This document shows positions 54,259-62,338 of a DNA stretch of 64,000 bases, piece after piece. The translations under genes and the position numbers were made by a program. Numbering within the stretch: the first letter of the stretch is position 1; each line of letters opens with the position of its first letter. Under the pieces are notes generated by a model. The model was not told the origin of the DNA, did not search any database, and saw only the letters and a list, made by a program, of their open reading frames with translations. Source of the DNA: Novosphingobium resinovorum. GTDB taxonomy: Bacteria > Pseudomonadota > Alphaproteobacteria > Sphingomonadales > Sphingomonadaceae. The DNA lies in NCBI RefSeq assembly GCF_001742225.1, contig NZ_CP017075.1, positions 1,054,001 through 1,118,000 on the forward strand, in the 5' to 3' direction.

Positions 54259-57054
54259 ATGGCAACCCGCATGCTGATCGATGCGCGCCACCCGGAAGAA
54301 ACGCGGGTGGCGGTCGTCAAGGGAAACCGCATTGAAGAGTTCGACTTCGAGTCGACCGAACGCAAGCAGATCAAGGGTAACATCTACCTCGCGAAGGTGA
54401 CGCGCGTGGAGCCTTCGCTCCAGGCCGCGTTCGTGGACTTCGGCGGCAACCGCCACGGCTTCCTCGCCTTCAGCGAAATCCACCCGGACTACTACCAGAT
54501 CCCCAAGGAGGACCGCGAGGCCCTGCTGGCGGAAGAAGCCGCCCATGCCGAGGAAGAAGCCGCCCTGCGCGCCACCGAAGGTGACGACGAGGACGAAGAC
54601 GGCGACTACAACGACGATGGCGGCCTCACCGAGGTCGATACGTCCGAGAAGGACCATGTCGCCACGATCGAGGACGGCGCGGTAGAGAACCCGTTCCACG
54701 CCGACGACGAAGGCGAGCACGAGGGCGAGCACGGCGACGAAGAGTCCGAAGGCAATAACCGTCGCGGCCGTGGCCGTCGCCGCCAGGGTGGCCGTCCCTC
54801 GGGCCGCTCGAAGGAAGCCGACGACCTGCGCGCCAAGCGCATGGCGCTGCGCCGCCGCTACAAGATCCAGGACGTCATCCAGCGCCGCCAGGTGCTGCTC
54901 GTCCAGGTCGTCAAGGAAGAGCGCGGCAACAAGGGCGCGGCCCTCACCACCTACCTTAGCCTCGCGGGCCGCTACTGCGTGCTCATGCCGAATTCGAGCC
55001 ACGGCGGCGGCATCAGCCGCAAGATCAGCTCGGCCTCGGACCGCAAGCGCCTGAAGTCGATCATCGCCGAAATGGACCTGCCCCGCTCGATGGGCTGCAT
55101 CGTCCGCACGGCGGGCCTCCAGCGCACCAAGACCGAGATCAAGCGCGACTTCGACTACCTCGCCCGCCTGTGGGACGAGCTGCGCGAACAGACCATGCGC
55201 TCGGCCGCTCCGGCGCTGATCCACTCGGACAGCGACCTCATCAAGCGCGCCATCCGCGACATCTACAACCGCGACATCGAGGAAGTGATCGTCGAGGGCG
55301 AGGCCGGCTACCACGCCGCCAAGGACTTCATGAAGCTCCTGATGCCCAGCCACGGCCGCAAGGTTAAGCCTTACGCCGATCCCGTCCCGCTGTTCCAGCG
55401 CTTCGGCGCCGAGGACCAGCTGACCGCGATGTACGACCCCGTCGTGCAACTGCGTTCGGGCGGCTACATCGTCATCAACCCGACCGAGGCACTGGTTTCG
55501 ATCGACATCAACTCGGGCCGCGCCACCAAGGAGCACGGGATCGAGCAGACGGCGGTTGCCACCAACCTCGAAGCCGCGGCCGAAATCGCCCGCCAGCTGC
55601 GCCTGCGCGACATGGCCGGCCTCGTCGTGATCGACTTCATCGACATGGAGTACGGCTCCAACGTCCGCAAGGTCGAGAAGGCGATGAAGGAAGCGCTAAA
55701 GAACGACCGCGCCCGCATTCAGGTCGGCCGCATTTCCAGCTTCGGCCTGATGGAAATGAGCCGCCAGCGCCTGCGCACCGGCGTTCTCGAAGCGACCACC
55801 CGCTCGTGCCCGCACTGCGACGGCACCGGCCTCGTCCGCACCGCCAGCTCCGCCGGTCTCTCGGCGCTGCGTCTGATCGAGGACGAGGCGGCCAAGGGCA
55901 AGGGCATCGTGGTCTCGCTGTTCGCCTCCACCGAGGCGGCGGTCTACATGCTCAACGCCAAGCGCACCGACCTCGCCGACATCGAGGAACGCTACGGCGT
56001 AACCGTCGAAGTCATCCCCGAGGGTGAGAACGAAGGCGCCAAGATGCGCGTCATGTCGTCGGGTCCGCGCAACGAGTTCGTGCCCCGCTTCGAGCCCATC
56101 GCCGAGGACGTCGAGGACGACTTCGTCGAGGAAGAGTACGAGGACGAAGAGCTGGAAGCCGAAGAGGCTGCCGAGCGCACCGAAGCGTCCGAGGACGGTG
56201 AAGGCCGCCGCAGCAAGCGCCGCAAGCGCCGCCGTGGCCGCAACCGCGATCGCCGCGAGGACGGTGCCGAGACCGCTGAGGTCGAAGCTGCCGACGCTTC
56301 GGACGAAGGCGACGACGCCGAAGACGAAGGCGAGAGCATCGTCGAAGCCGAGGGCACCGAGGCCGAGGGTGACGATACCAACGCACCCAAGAAGCGCCGC
56401 CGTCGCGGTGGTCGCCGTCGTCGCGGTCGTCGCGGTGAAGGCGAGGCCGAGAACGGTGCCGAGGGCGAGGATGCCGTGATCGGCGCCGAAGGCCTCGAAC
56501 TGGCTGCCGAAGAAGCCGCGCTGCCGGTCGCCGATGGCGGCATCAGCGCCGAGCCGATCGTCCCGGCCGAACCGGTCGCCGAGGAAGCGCCTGCAAAGCC
56601 CAAGCGCACTCGCCGCAAGAAGGCGGACGTCGAGGCCGAAGCCGTCGTCGAAGCACCCGCAGCGCCCGAACCGGTCGCCGAGGAAGCGCCGGCAAAGCCC
56701 AAGCGTACCCGTCGCAAGAAGGTGGACGTCGAAGCCGAAGCCGTCGTCGAAGCGCCCGCAGCGCCCGAACCGGTCGCCGAGGAAGCGCCTGCAAAGCCCA
56801 AGCGCACCCGCCGCAAGAAGGCGGACGTCGAGGCCGAAGCCGCTCCGGCACCGGCTCCCGAGCCGGTTGCGGAAGAGGCTGCAGCAAAGCCCAAGCGCAC
56901 CCGTCGCAAGAAGGCGGACGTCGAGGCCGAAGCCGCTCCGGCACCGGTCGCCGAGCCGGTCGCCGAACCCGAAGCAGTCGCCGAAGCCGCGTCGGCTGAC
57001 GATGCCGCTCCGGCACCGCGCCGTGGCTGGTGGCAGCGCACTTTCGGCGAGTAA
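54259..57054 (+). CDS. rne: ribonuclease E (degradosome scaffold)
   Basis: 931 residues from ATG 54259 (GGAG at 54247-54250). Catalytic half: S1 domain split by a ~110-residue acidic/basic insertion (about residues 90-200). DNase-I-like catalytic Asp416 (SIDINSG) and Asp459 (VVIDFID) and zinc-link Cys517/Cys520 (CPHCDG) keep exactly the spacing of E. coli Asp303, Asp346, Cys404 and Cys407. The C-terminal half is disordered: an acidic block, two Arg-rich RNA-binding stretches (RRSKRRKRRRGRNRDRR, KKRRRRGGRRRRGRRGEG), four ~31-33-residue repeats with KPKRTRRKK cores, and the tail RRGWWQRTFGE. A GWW tail is the PNPase-binding motif known from Caulobacter RNase E. Central to mRNA decay and rRNA maturation. 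Confidence 0.97.
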   Translation: MATRMLIDARHPEETRVAVVKGNRIEEFDFESTERKQIKGNIYLAKVTRVEPSLQAAFVDFGGNRHGFLAFSEIHPDYYQIPKEDREALLAEEAAHAEEEAALRATEGDDEDEDGDYNDDGGLTEVDTSEKDHVATIEDGAVENPFHADDEGEHEGEHGDEESEGNNRRGRGRRRQGGRPSGRSKEADDLRAKRMALRRRYKIQDVIQRRQVLLVQVVKEERGNKGAALTTYLSLAGRYCVLMPNSSHGGGISRKISSASDRKRLKSIIAEMDLPRSMGCIVRTAGLQRTKTEIKRDFDYLARLWDELREQTMRSAAPALIHSDSDLIKRAIRDIYNRDIEEVIVEGEAGYHAAKDFMKLLMPSHGRKVKPYADPVPLFQRFGAEDQLTAMYDPVVQLRSGGYIVINPTEALVSIDINSGRATKEHGIEQTAVATNLEAAAEIARQLRLRDMAGLVVIDFIDMEYGSNVRKVEKAMKEALKNDRARIQVGRISSFGLMEMSRQRLRTGVLEATTRSCPHCDGTGLVRTASSAGLSALRLIEDEAAKGKGIVVSLFASTEAAVYMLNAKRTDLADIEERYGVTVEVIPEGENEGAKMRVMSSGPRNEFVPRFEPIAEDVEDDFVEEEYEDEELEAEEAAERTEASEDGEGRRSKRRKRRRGRNRDRREDGAETAEVEAADASDEGDDAEDEGESIVEAEGTEAEGDDTNAPKKRRRRGGRRRRGRRGEGEAENGAEGEDAVIGAEGLELAAEEAALPVADGGISAEPIVPAEPVAEEAPAKPKRTRRKKADVEAEAVVEAPAAPEPVAEEAPAKPKRTRRKKVDVEAEAVVEAPAAPEPVAEEAPAKPKRTRRKKADVEAEAAPAPAPEPVAEEAAAKPKRTRRKKADVEAEAAPAPVAEPVAEPEAVAEAASADDAAPAPRRGWWQRTFGE
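56569..56952 (+). repeat. four tandem repeats coding for the RNase E tail
   Basis: Units start at 56569, 56668, 56767 and 56860 (99, 99, 93 and 93 bp), each encoding EPVAEEAxAKPKRTRRKKxD plus an acidic or Ala/Pro linker. The units alternate basic RNA-binding clusters with acidic spacers. Confidence 0.9.
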
Positions 57055-57089
57055 TCGCCGACGGCTCTGAAACAAGGGCCTGAAAATGC

Positions 57090-57131
57090 AGACGCCGCGC
57101 GCGCCCTCAAGAGGTCACGCGCGGCGTCTTT
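57090..57131 (+). terminator. Rho-independent terminator of rne
   Basis: 12-bp stem AGACGCCGCGCG / CGCGCGGCGTCT with a 16-base loop and a short TTT. It starts 36 bp after the rne stop. Confidence 0.8.
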
Positions 57132-57160
57132 GCGTTGAGGGAGCAGTCGATCCCCAACTT

Positions 57161-57236
57161 CGTCATCGCGAGCGCAGCAACGCAATCCAGGGCAACATTC
57201 ACCGCTCCGGATTGCTTCGCCGCGCTCGCGATGACG
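57161..57236. repeat. intergenic inverted repeat family D
   Basis: CGTCATCGCGAGCGCAGCAA ... CGCGCTCGCGATGACG, about 22-bp arms. Part of the 331-bp gap between rne and the next gene; the rest (57237-57385) shows nothing beyond a GGGAG ribosome site at 57372. Confidence 0.75.
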
Positions 57237-57385
57237 ACTTTCGAATGCACAAACCGCCCTGCCCTATGACATGTCGGAGTGGCTGCCAGTCCCCGACGAA
57301 ACCTACAGTGCCGACGCAAAGAACATGCGGCGGCGGCGTTGCGCTGGTCCTGCCGCAGCCGATGGCCTGCTGGGAGACGGACTGA

Positions 57386-59038
57386 ATGACACAAGACGTG
57401 AACTGGGATCTCGAGGCGGACGTGGTCGTACTGGGATCGGGCGGCGCGGCCATGACCGCAGCGATCGCCGCGCATGATTTCGGCGCGAAGGACGTGGTGA
57501 TCCTCGAGAAGACCGGCATGGTCGGCGGCACCACCGCGATGTCGGGCGGCATGCTGTGGATTCCGGGCAACCACCACCAGATCGAGGCAGGTATCTCCGA
57601 GGACGACGAGGACGTCGTCGCCTATCTCGACTCGCTGGCGCCCGGGGCGCTCGATCCCGATACGCTCATGGCCTTCATGGAAACCGGGCCGGAGATGATC
57701 CGCTATCTGGCGGACAACACGCCCGTGCGTTTCCACGCCTACGCCGATTTCCCCGATTACCAGCCCTATATGCCCGGCGCCAAGCCCGACGGCGGCCGCT
57801 CGCTCGACAACGATGCCTTCTCGTTCGAGCGGCTCGGCAAGTGGTCCACTCGCGTGAACCCGACCAAGATGGCTTACCCGGTGCGCGGCAGCCTGATGGA
57901 AGCGATCAACGGCACGCTTGACGAAGCGACGCTCGCCGAGCGCGAGGCAGGCGATTATCGCGGTCTGGGTCAGGCACTGGCGGGATCGCTGTTCCTCGCG
58001 GTGATCGATCGCGGCATTCCCGTCGAGTTCGAAAAGCGCGCGCGCAAGCTCGTCAAGGACGGTGATCGCGTGATCGGCGTCGTCGCCGAGGACGCCAATG
58101 GCCGCGACTACCGCGTGCGCGCCCGGCGCGGCGTCGTCATCGCCACCGGCGGTTTCGAGTGGAACGAGACGCTGGTAAAGACCTTCCTGCGCGGCCCCCT
58201 CACCGGCCCGGTCAGCGTGCCCGAGAACGAGGGCGACGGGTTGCTCATGGCGATCGAGGCGGGCGCCCAGCTCGGCAACATGCAGCACGCCTTCTGGCAG
58301 CAGAGCGTACTGGAATTCCAGCCCCAGCACCGCGCCGCCAAGCCCAATTATCTGCTCGGTTCGGACGAACGCGCGCGCCCCGGCGCGATCCTCGTCAACC
58401 GTGCGGGCAAGCGCTTCGTGAACGAGGCGGCCAACTACAACGCCATGGGCAAGGCGCTCCACGCCTTCGATGCAGGTACGCACGCCTACGCCAACCTGCC
58501 GTACTGGCTGATCGTCGACCAGCGCTATCGCAGCAAGTACCAGACCTTCAACACGCCCCCGGGCGGCCCCGTGCCCTCGTTCATGATGCAGGCCGACACG
58601 CTGGAGGAACTCGCCGAAAAGGCCGGGATCGATCCGCAGGGGCTCGCGGCGACGGTGACGCGCTTCAACGATCTGGTCCGCAAGGGCCACGACGACGACT
58701 TCAACCGCGGCGACAACACCTACGACAACTTCTACATGTGGGGCGATGCGGAGTTCGAACCGCCTTACCGCACGCTCGGCGTGATCGATCAGGGACCATT
58801 TTTCGCGGTGAAGATGGAAGCCGGGGCGCTCGGCACCGCCGGTGGTCCGAAGACCAACGCCGATGCGCAGGTCCTCGACTGGAGCGGCAATCCGATACAG
58901 GGCCTCTACGCAGCGGGCAACGTCATGTCGGCGGTGCTGGGCGAGGCCTACGGAGGCGCAGGCGGCACGCTCGGTCCGGGCATGACCTTCGGCTACATCG
59001 CCGGAAAGCACCTCGGCACGCATCTGCCGAACTACTGA
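57386..59038 (+). CDS. FAD-dependent KstD-like oxidoreductase
   Basis: 550 residues from ATG 57386 with GGGAG (57372-57376). FAD site VVLGSGGAAMTAAIAA; GGTTAMSGGMLWIPGNHHQ and the C-terminal YAAGNVMSAVLGEAYGGAGGTLGPGMTFGYIAGKH are hallmarks of the 3-ketosteroid-dehydrogenase / fumarate-reductase-like flavoproteins. A paralogue of the 39603-41294 protein with the same key segments. Substrate unknown; stands alone between rne and sdhB, with its own terminator. Confidence 0.88.
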   Translation: MTQDVNWDLEADVVVLGSGGAAMTAAIAAHDFGAKDVVILEKTGMVGGTTAMSGGMLWIPGNHHQIEAGISEDDEDVVAYLDSLAPGALDPDTLMAFMETGPEMIRYLADNTPVRFHAYADFPDYQPYMPGAKPDGGRSLDNDAFSFERLGKWSTRVNPTKMAYPVRGSLMEAINGTLDEATLAEREAGDYRGLGQALAGSLFLAVIDRGIPVEFEKRARKLVKDGDRVIGVVAEDANGRDYRVRARRGVVIATGGFEWNETLVKTFLRGPLTGPVSVPENEGDGLLMAIEAGAQLGNMQHAFWQQSVLEFQPQHRAAKPNYLLGSDERARPGAILVNRAGKRFVNEAANYNAMGKALHAFDAGTHAYANLPYWLIVDQRYRSKYQTFNTPPGGPVPSFMMQADTLEELAEKAGIDPQGLAATVTRFNDLVRKGHDDDFNRGDNTYDNFYMWGDAEFEPPYRTLGVIDQGPFFAVKMEAGALGTAGGPKTNADAQVLDWSGNPIQGLYAAGNVMSAVLGEAYGGAGGTLGPGMTFGYIAGKHLGTHLPNY

Positions 59039-59044
59039 CCGCAG

Positions 59045-59072
59045 CTTTCCTACAGGGACTTTCCTACAGGGG
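59045..59072 (+). repeat. tandem 14-bp duplication
   Basis: CTTTCCTACAGGGA followed at once by CTTTCCTACAGGGG (13 of 14 identical), directly after the KstD-like stop. Confidence 0.8.
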
Positions 59073-59128
59073 CATGGGCGGAGTATTTTTCCGTCCATGC
59101 CCTTCTGCGTTCTCACTCTTTTGTTTTT

Positions 59129-59147
59129 CGGTCCGAAGGACCGTTTT
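59129..59147 (+). terminator. Rho-independent terminator after the KstD-like gene
   Basis: CGGTCC-GAA-GGACCG followed by TTTT, 90 bp after the stop codon. Confidence 0.8.
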
Positions 59148-59168
59148 CCGGCTGGCGGCTTTCGTCAC

Positions 59169-59328
59169 AAGGTGACAGGCCCGGCCTGCAAGGTGACACC
59201 CCGGGATCGTAAAGTGACACCTAAGGTGACACATCGAAGCCCTAAGGTGACACACAAGGTTACACATCTCGGCGCAAGAATGGCGGATTTGCGTGAAACG
59301 GGGCCACACCGGCGGTGGAAGGTGACAC
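59169..59328 (+). repeat. array of seven AAGGTGACAC-type direct repeats upstream of sdhB
   Basis: Copies start at 59169, 59190, 59211, 59223, 59244, 59256 and 59319 (AAGGTGACAG, AAGGTGACAC, AAAGTGACAC, AAGGTGACAC, AAGGTGACAC, AAGGTTACAC, AAGGTGACAC). Spacings are 21, 21, 12, 21, 12 and 63 bp. The last copy extends to the near-palindrome AAGGTGACACCTT. Just downstream lies a tandem CCGTGTAAA pair (59342-59361). The surrounding 519-bp gap (59039-59557) has no other convincing gene. Function unknown; see findings. Confidence 0.85.
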
Positions 59329-59557
59329 CTTTTCTCCCTGGACCGTGTAAACCGTGTAAACCTCGACGCCCGCGACTTTCGCAACTGCCCTTGCGCGCCA
59401 TGCGCCCGCAAGGCCCGCTGCAGCGCCGATATTGGTGCATTTCCGGATATCCCACCCCTCACCTCACCATAGTCACCTCTTGCCCTACGCGGACGAATCG
59501 CTAGAGGGGGACCACAAAGCGGTTCATGCCGCACTGCAAGATCACGGGGATTCTACC

Positions 59558-60340
59558 ATGGCGACCTTCACCCTCCCGGCGAACAGCAAGATCAGCAAGC
59601 GCGGCAACGTGCACAAGGCTGAGGGCGCCACCAAGGTCAAGAAGTTCACCGTCTACCGCTACGACCCGGACTCGGGCGAGAACCCGCGCTACGATCAGTT
59701 CGAGATCGACCTCGATGCGTGCGGCCCGATGGTCCTCGACGCGATCATCAAGATCAAGAACGAGATCGACCCCTCGCTGACGTTCCGCCGTTCGTGCCGC
59801 GAAGGCATCTGCGGTTCGTGCGCGATGAACATGAACGGCAAGAACGGCCTCGCCTGCACCACCGCGATCGAAGACCTGAAGGGTGACATCCGCATCACCC
59901 CGCTGCCGCACATGGACGTGATCAAGGACCTGGTTCCCGATTTCACGCACTTCTACGCGCAGTACGCCTCGATCCGTCCCTGGCTGCAGACCGTCTCGAC
60001 CACCCCGTCGGGCAAGGAGCGCCTGCAGAGCCCCGAACAGCGCGAGAAGCTGGACGGCCTCTACGAGTGCATCCTGTGCGCGTGCTGCTCGACCTCGTGC
60101 CCGAGCTACTGGTGGAACTCCGACAAGTTCCTCGGCCCGGCGATCCTGCTGCAGGCCTACCGCTGGCTGGCCGACAGCCGCGACGAGATGACCGGCGAGC
60201 GCCTTGACGAGCTGGAAGATCCCTTCCGCCTCTACCGCTGCCACACCATCATGAACTGCGCGAACGTGTGCCCCAAGGGCCTCTCGCCCGCGCGCGCCAT
60301 CGCCGAAATCAAGAAGATGCAGGCCGAGCGGCAGGTCTGA
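59558..60340 (+). CDS. sdhB: succinate dehydrogenase iron-sulfur subunit
   Basis: 260 residues from ATG 59558 (GGGGA seven bases upstream). [2Fe-2S] ligands Cys80, Cys85, Cys88, Cys100 ([13 protein letters not shown] ... LAC); [4Fe-4S]/[3Fe-4S] clusters in [17 protein letters not shown] and [17 protein letters not shown]. Transfers electrons from the flavoprotein SdhA to quinone (complex II, TCA cycle). sdhA, sdhC and sdhD are not adjacent here. It leads the cluster sdhB-thioesterase-zapE. Confidence 0.96.
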   Translation: MATFTLPANSKISKRGNVHKAEGATKVKKFTVYRYDPDSGENPRYDQFEIDLDACGPMVLDAIIKIKNEIDPSLTFRRSCREGICGSCAMNMNGKNGLACTTAIEDLKGDIRITPLPHMDVIKDLVPDFTHFYAQYASIRPWLQTVSTTPSGKERLQSPEQREKLDGLYECILCACCSTSCPSYWWNSDKFLGPAILLQAYRWLADSRDEMTGERLDELEDPFRLYRCHTIMNCANVCPKGLSPARAIAEIKKMQAERQV

Positions 60341-60369
60341 GCCTTCGGGCTTTAGACCGGTAACTTCCC

Positions 60370-60831
60370 GTGGCGCAGGACGGTGTATTCATCCATGAGC
60401 CCGACCCGGAATTTCCGGGGTGGTCCACGTGGAAGCTGAACGAGGGCTCGCGGTTCAATTCGCAGGGCCTTGGTCGCATGATCGTCCGCCGCGAGGGTGA
60501 GCGCGGCGCTCGCCTTCGTCTCGTCGAAGCGGGCCTGCAGCACAGTAACGTCCTCGACGCCGTCCATGGCGGCGTCACCCTCGCCCTGATCGATGTGGGC
60601 ATGTTCGCGACAATGTTCGTCGTACTCGGCGAGGATGCCGTCGGTGCGGTCACGCTCGAACTCAGCAACCAGTTCATCGGTGCCGGCCGCATCGGCGAGC
60701 CGCTCGACATCGTGGCCGAGATCATGAAGGAAACCCGCCGTCTCGTCTTCGTGCGCGGCACGGTCGAGCAGGGCGACCATCTCGTCGCCAGCTTCATGGG
60801 CACCCTCCGCAAGCCGAGTGCGTCCAAATGA
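60370..60831 (+). CDS. PaaI-family hotdog thioesterase
   Basis: 153 residues from GTG 60370. Hotdog fold with NVLDAVHGGVTLALIDVGMFATMFV (the HGG segment holding the substrate) and an acidic residue on the central helix. Hydrolyses acyl- or aryl-CoA thioesters. The ribosome site is weak. Its stop overlaps the zapE start (ATGA). The physiological link to sdhB is not known. Confidence 0.88.
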   Translation: MAQDGVFIHEPDPEFPGWSTWKLNEGSRFNSQGLGRMIVRREGERGARLRLVEAGLQHSNVLDAVHGGVTLALIDVGMFATMFVVLGEDAVGAVTLELSNQFIGAGRIGEPLDIVAEIMKETRRLVFVRGTVEQGDHLVASFMGTLRKPSASK

Positions 60832-61943
60832 GCGCGATGCTCGAACGCTACGAGGCGCTTGTCGCGACCGGCGAACTGCGCTCCGATCCGGAACAGGCAG
60901 CGGCCGCCGAGCGACTGAACCGCCTCCAGCGCGAATTCTACAAGTCGTCGTCCTCGACCGGCCTGTTCGGCAAACTGCTGGGCAAGAAGGCTGCAGCGCC
61001 GCGCGGCGTCTACATGTGGGGCGGTGTCGGGCGCGGCAAGTCGATGCTGATGGACCTGTTCGTCCAGACGCTCGACATTCCCGGCAAGCGCCGCGTGCAC
61101 TTCCACGCCTTCATGCTGGAAGTCCACGCGCTCCTGCGCGACGAGCGCAAGAAGGAAACCGGCGACCCGATCCCACCGGTCGCCGCAGCTATTGCCCGCA
61201 ACGTCCGCTGCCTCGCCTTCGACGAGATGGTCGTCAACAACTCGGCCGACGCGATGATCATGAGCCGGTTGTTCACGCACCTGATCACGAACGAGGGGGT
61301 CACCATCGTGACCACCTCCAACCGCGCTCCTTCCGAACTCTACAAGGATGGGTTGAACCGCGAGCATTTCCTGCCGTTCATCGGACTGATCGAACAGGAG
61401 CTCGACGTGCTCACGCTCAACGGTCCGACCGACTATCGCATGCAGCGCCTCGGCGGCATGGCGACCTGGCACCACCCGCTGGGCGAACCGGCCACCGAAG
61501 CCGCGCGCGAAGCGTTCTACCGCCTCACTGATTATCCGCCGGAAGATAGCGAACATGTGCCCTCCACTGACATCGACGTCGGCGGCGGAAGAATGCTTCA
61601 CGTGCCCAAGAGCCTCAAGGGCGTGGGAGTCTTCAGCTTCAAACGCCTTTGCGGCGAGGCCCGCGGCGCGGCCGACTATCTCGCCATCGCGCGTGCCTAT
61701 CACACGGTGATCCTCGTCGGCATTCCGAAGATGGGTCCGGACCGTCGCAACGAGGCAGCGCGCTTCGTGACGCTTATCGACGCTCTCTACGAGAACAAGG
61801 TGAAGCTGATCGCGGCTGCCGACGCTACTCCAGAAGAGCTGTACGAATCCGGGACCGGTCGCTTCGAATTCGACCGCACGATCAGCCGTCTCAATGAAAT
61901 GCAGAGTGCCGATTATCTCGCGCTGGGCCACGGCGAAGGCTAA
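60828..61943 (+). CDS. zapE: AFG1/ZapE-family ATPase (cell division)
   Basis: 371 residues. Walker A WGGVGRGKSMLMDLF, Walker B CLAFDEMVVN, then sensor region TIVTTSNRAPSELYKDGLNR and ESGTGRFEFDRTISRLNEMQS, all typical of the AFG1/LACE1/ZapE P-loop ATPases. ZapE modulates FtsZ ring stability in other proteobacteria. Start ATG overlaps the thioesterase stop. Confidence 0.93.
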   Translation: MSAMLERYEALVATGELRSDPEQAAAAERLNRLQREFYKSSSSTGLFGKLLGKKAAAPRGVYMWGGVGRGKSMLMDLFVQTLDIPGKRRVHFHAFMLEVHALLRDERKKETGDPIPPVAAAIARNVRCLAFDEMVVNNSADAMIMSRLFTHLITNEGVTIVTTSNRAPSELYKDGLNREHFLPFIGLIEQELDVLTLNGPTDYRMQRLGGMATWHHPLGEPATEAAREAFYRLTDYPPEDSEHVPSTDIDVGGGRMLHVPKSLKGVGVFSFKRLCGEARGAADYLAIARAYHTVILVGIPKMGPDRRNEAARFVTLIDALYENKVKLIAAADATPEELYESGTGRFEFDRTISRLNEMQSADYLALGHGEG

Positions 61944-61944
61944 C

Positions 61945-61969
61945 CTCGTTAACGAGTCCCGAATCGGGA
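61945..61969. other. adjacent palindromes after zapE
   Basis: CTCGTTAACGAG (61945-61956, perfect) followed at once by TCCCGA-A-TCGGGA (61957-61969), two bases after the zapE stop. They could form 3'-end hairpins or protein sites; there is no T-run. Confidence 0.45.
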
Positions 61970-62110
61970 AGCGATTTACAGTGCCCCTGCCCGGAGCCGC
62001 TATCGTCAATTTAAGACGAGAGCTTTTCAGAACCGATGAATTGCGGCGCTTAAATGGGTTAAAATCACCCATCGCGAGAAATTACAAACAAACACAAACA
62101 ATAGACAAAG

Positions 62111-62162
62111 AAAAAGCGCTTTCCAAAAGACAGGAGTTCTTCTGGAAAGCGCTTCGTTTTTT
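62111..62162. terminator. bidirectional Rho-independent terminator
   Basis: 11-bp stem AAGCGCTTTCC (62114-62124) / GGAAAGCGCTT (62144-62154) with a 19-base loop. On the plus strand CGTTTTTT follows; on the minus strand TTTCTTTG follows. It ends the zapE transcript on one side and the minus-strand transcript through the micro-ORF on the other. The AT-rich stretch before it (62030-62110) holds no gene I can support. Confidence 0.88.
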
Positions 62163-62210
62163 GCAGTGGTTCGGATTAATCAACCCAAACTAGTGCAGCA
62201 GAAGCCTCTA

Positions 62211-62258
62211 TTAGAGACCGCCGCCCCACCAACCACCGCCCCAGATGTCCTTGTTCAT
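62211..62258 (-). CDS. possible micro-ORF encoding a Gly/Trp peptide
   Basis: ATG at 62256-62258, TAA at 62211-62213: MNKDIWGGGWWGGGL, 15 residues. GGGGA lies six bases before the ATG; an in-frame ATG two codons upstream would give 17 residues. The composition (6 G, 3 W, symmetric GGGWWGGG) is striking. It lies downstream of the EAL gene on the same strand, and the transcript would end at the terminator at 62111-62162. No known family recognised. It could be chance, a small regulatory or membrane peptide, or part of an untranslated region. Confidence 0.35.
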   Translation of the reverse strand: MNKDIWGGGWWGGGL

Positions 62259-62338
62259 CGTCATTCCCCATGTGAACGACCGCATCGCTGCGGCCGCCCT
62301 CACGGATAGTAGTTAGTTAACGATGCATCAAGGAATTT

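Noticed and set aside
59169..59328. CRISPR array
   Set aside because: Repeat units are about 10 bp with spacing of 12-63 bp, far too short, and there are no cas genes.
59064..59534. Open frames on both strands over the AAGGTGACAC array (about 135 residues plus, 96 and 156 residues minus) as genes
   Set aside because: Several frames are open at once only because repeat spacings are multiples of three; no ribosome site, no recognisable domain, and a terminator and the sdhB promoter region lie inside.
61894..62193. 99-codon plus-strand frame after zapE
   Set aside because: Overlaps the zapE 3' end, two palindromes and the full terminator hairpin; composition is not protein-like and there is no start signal.
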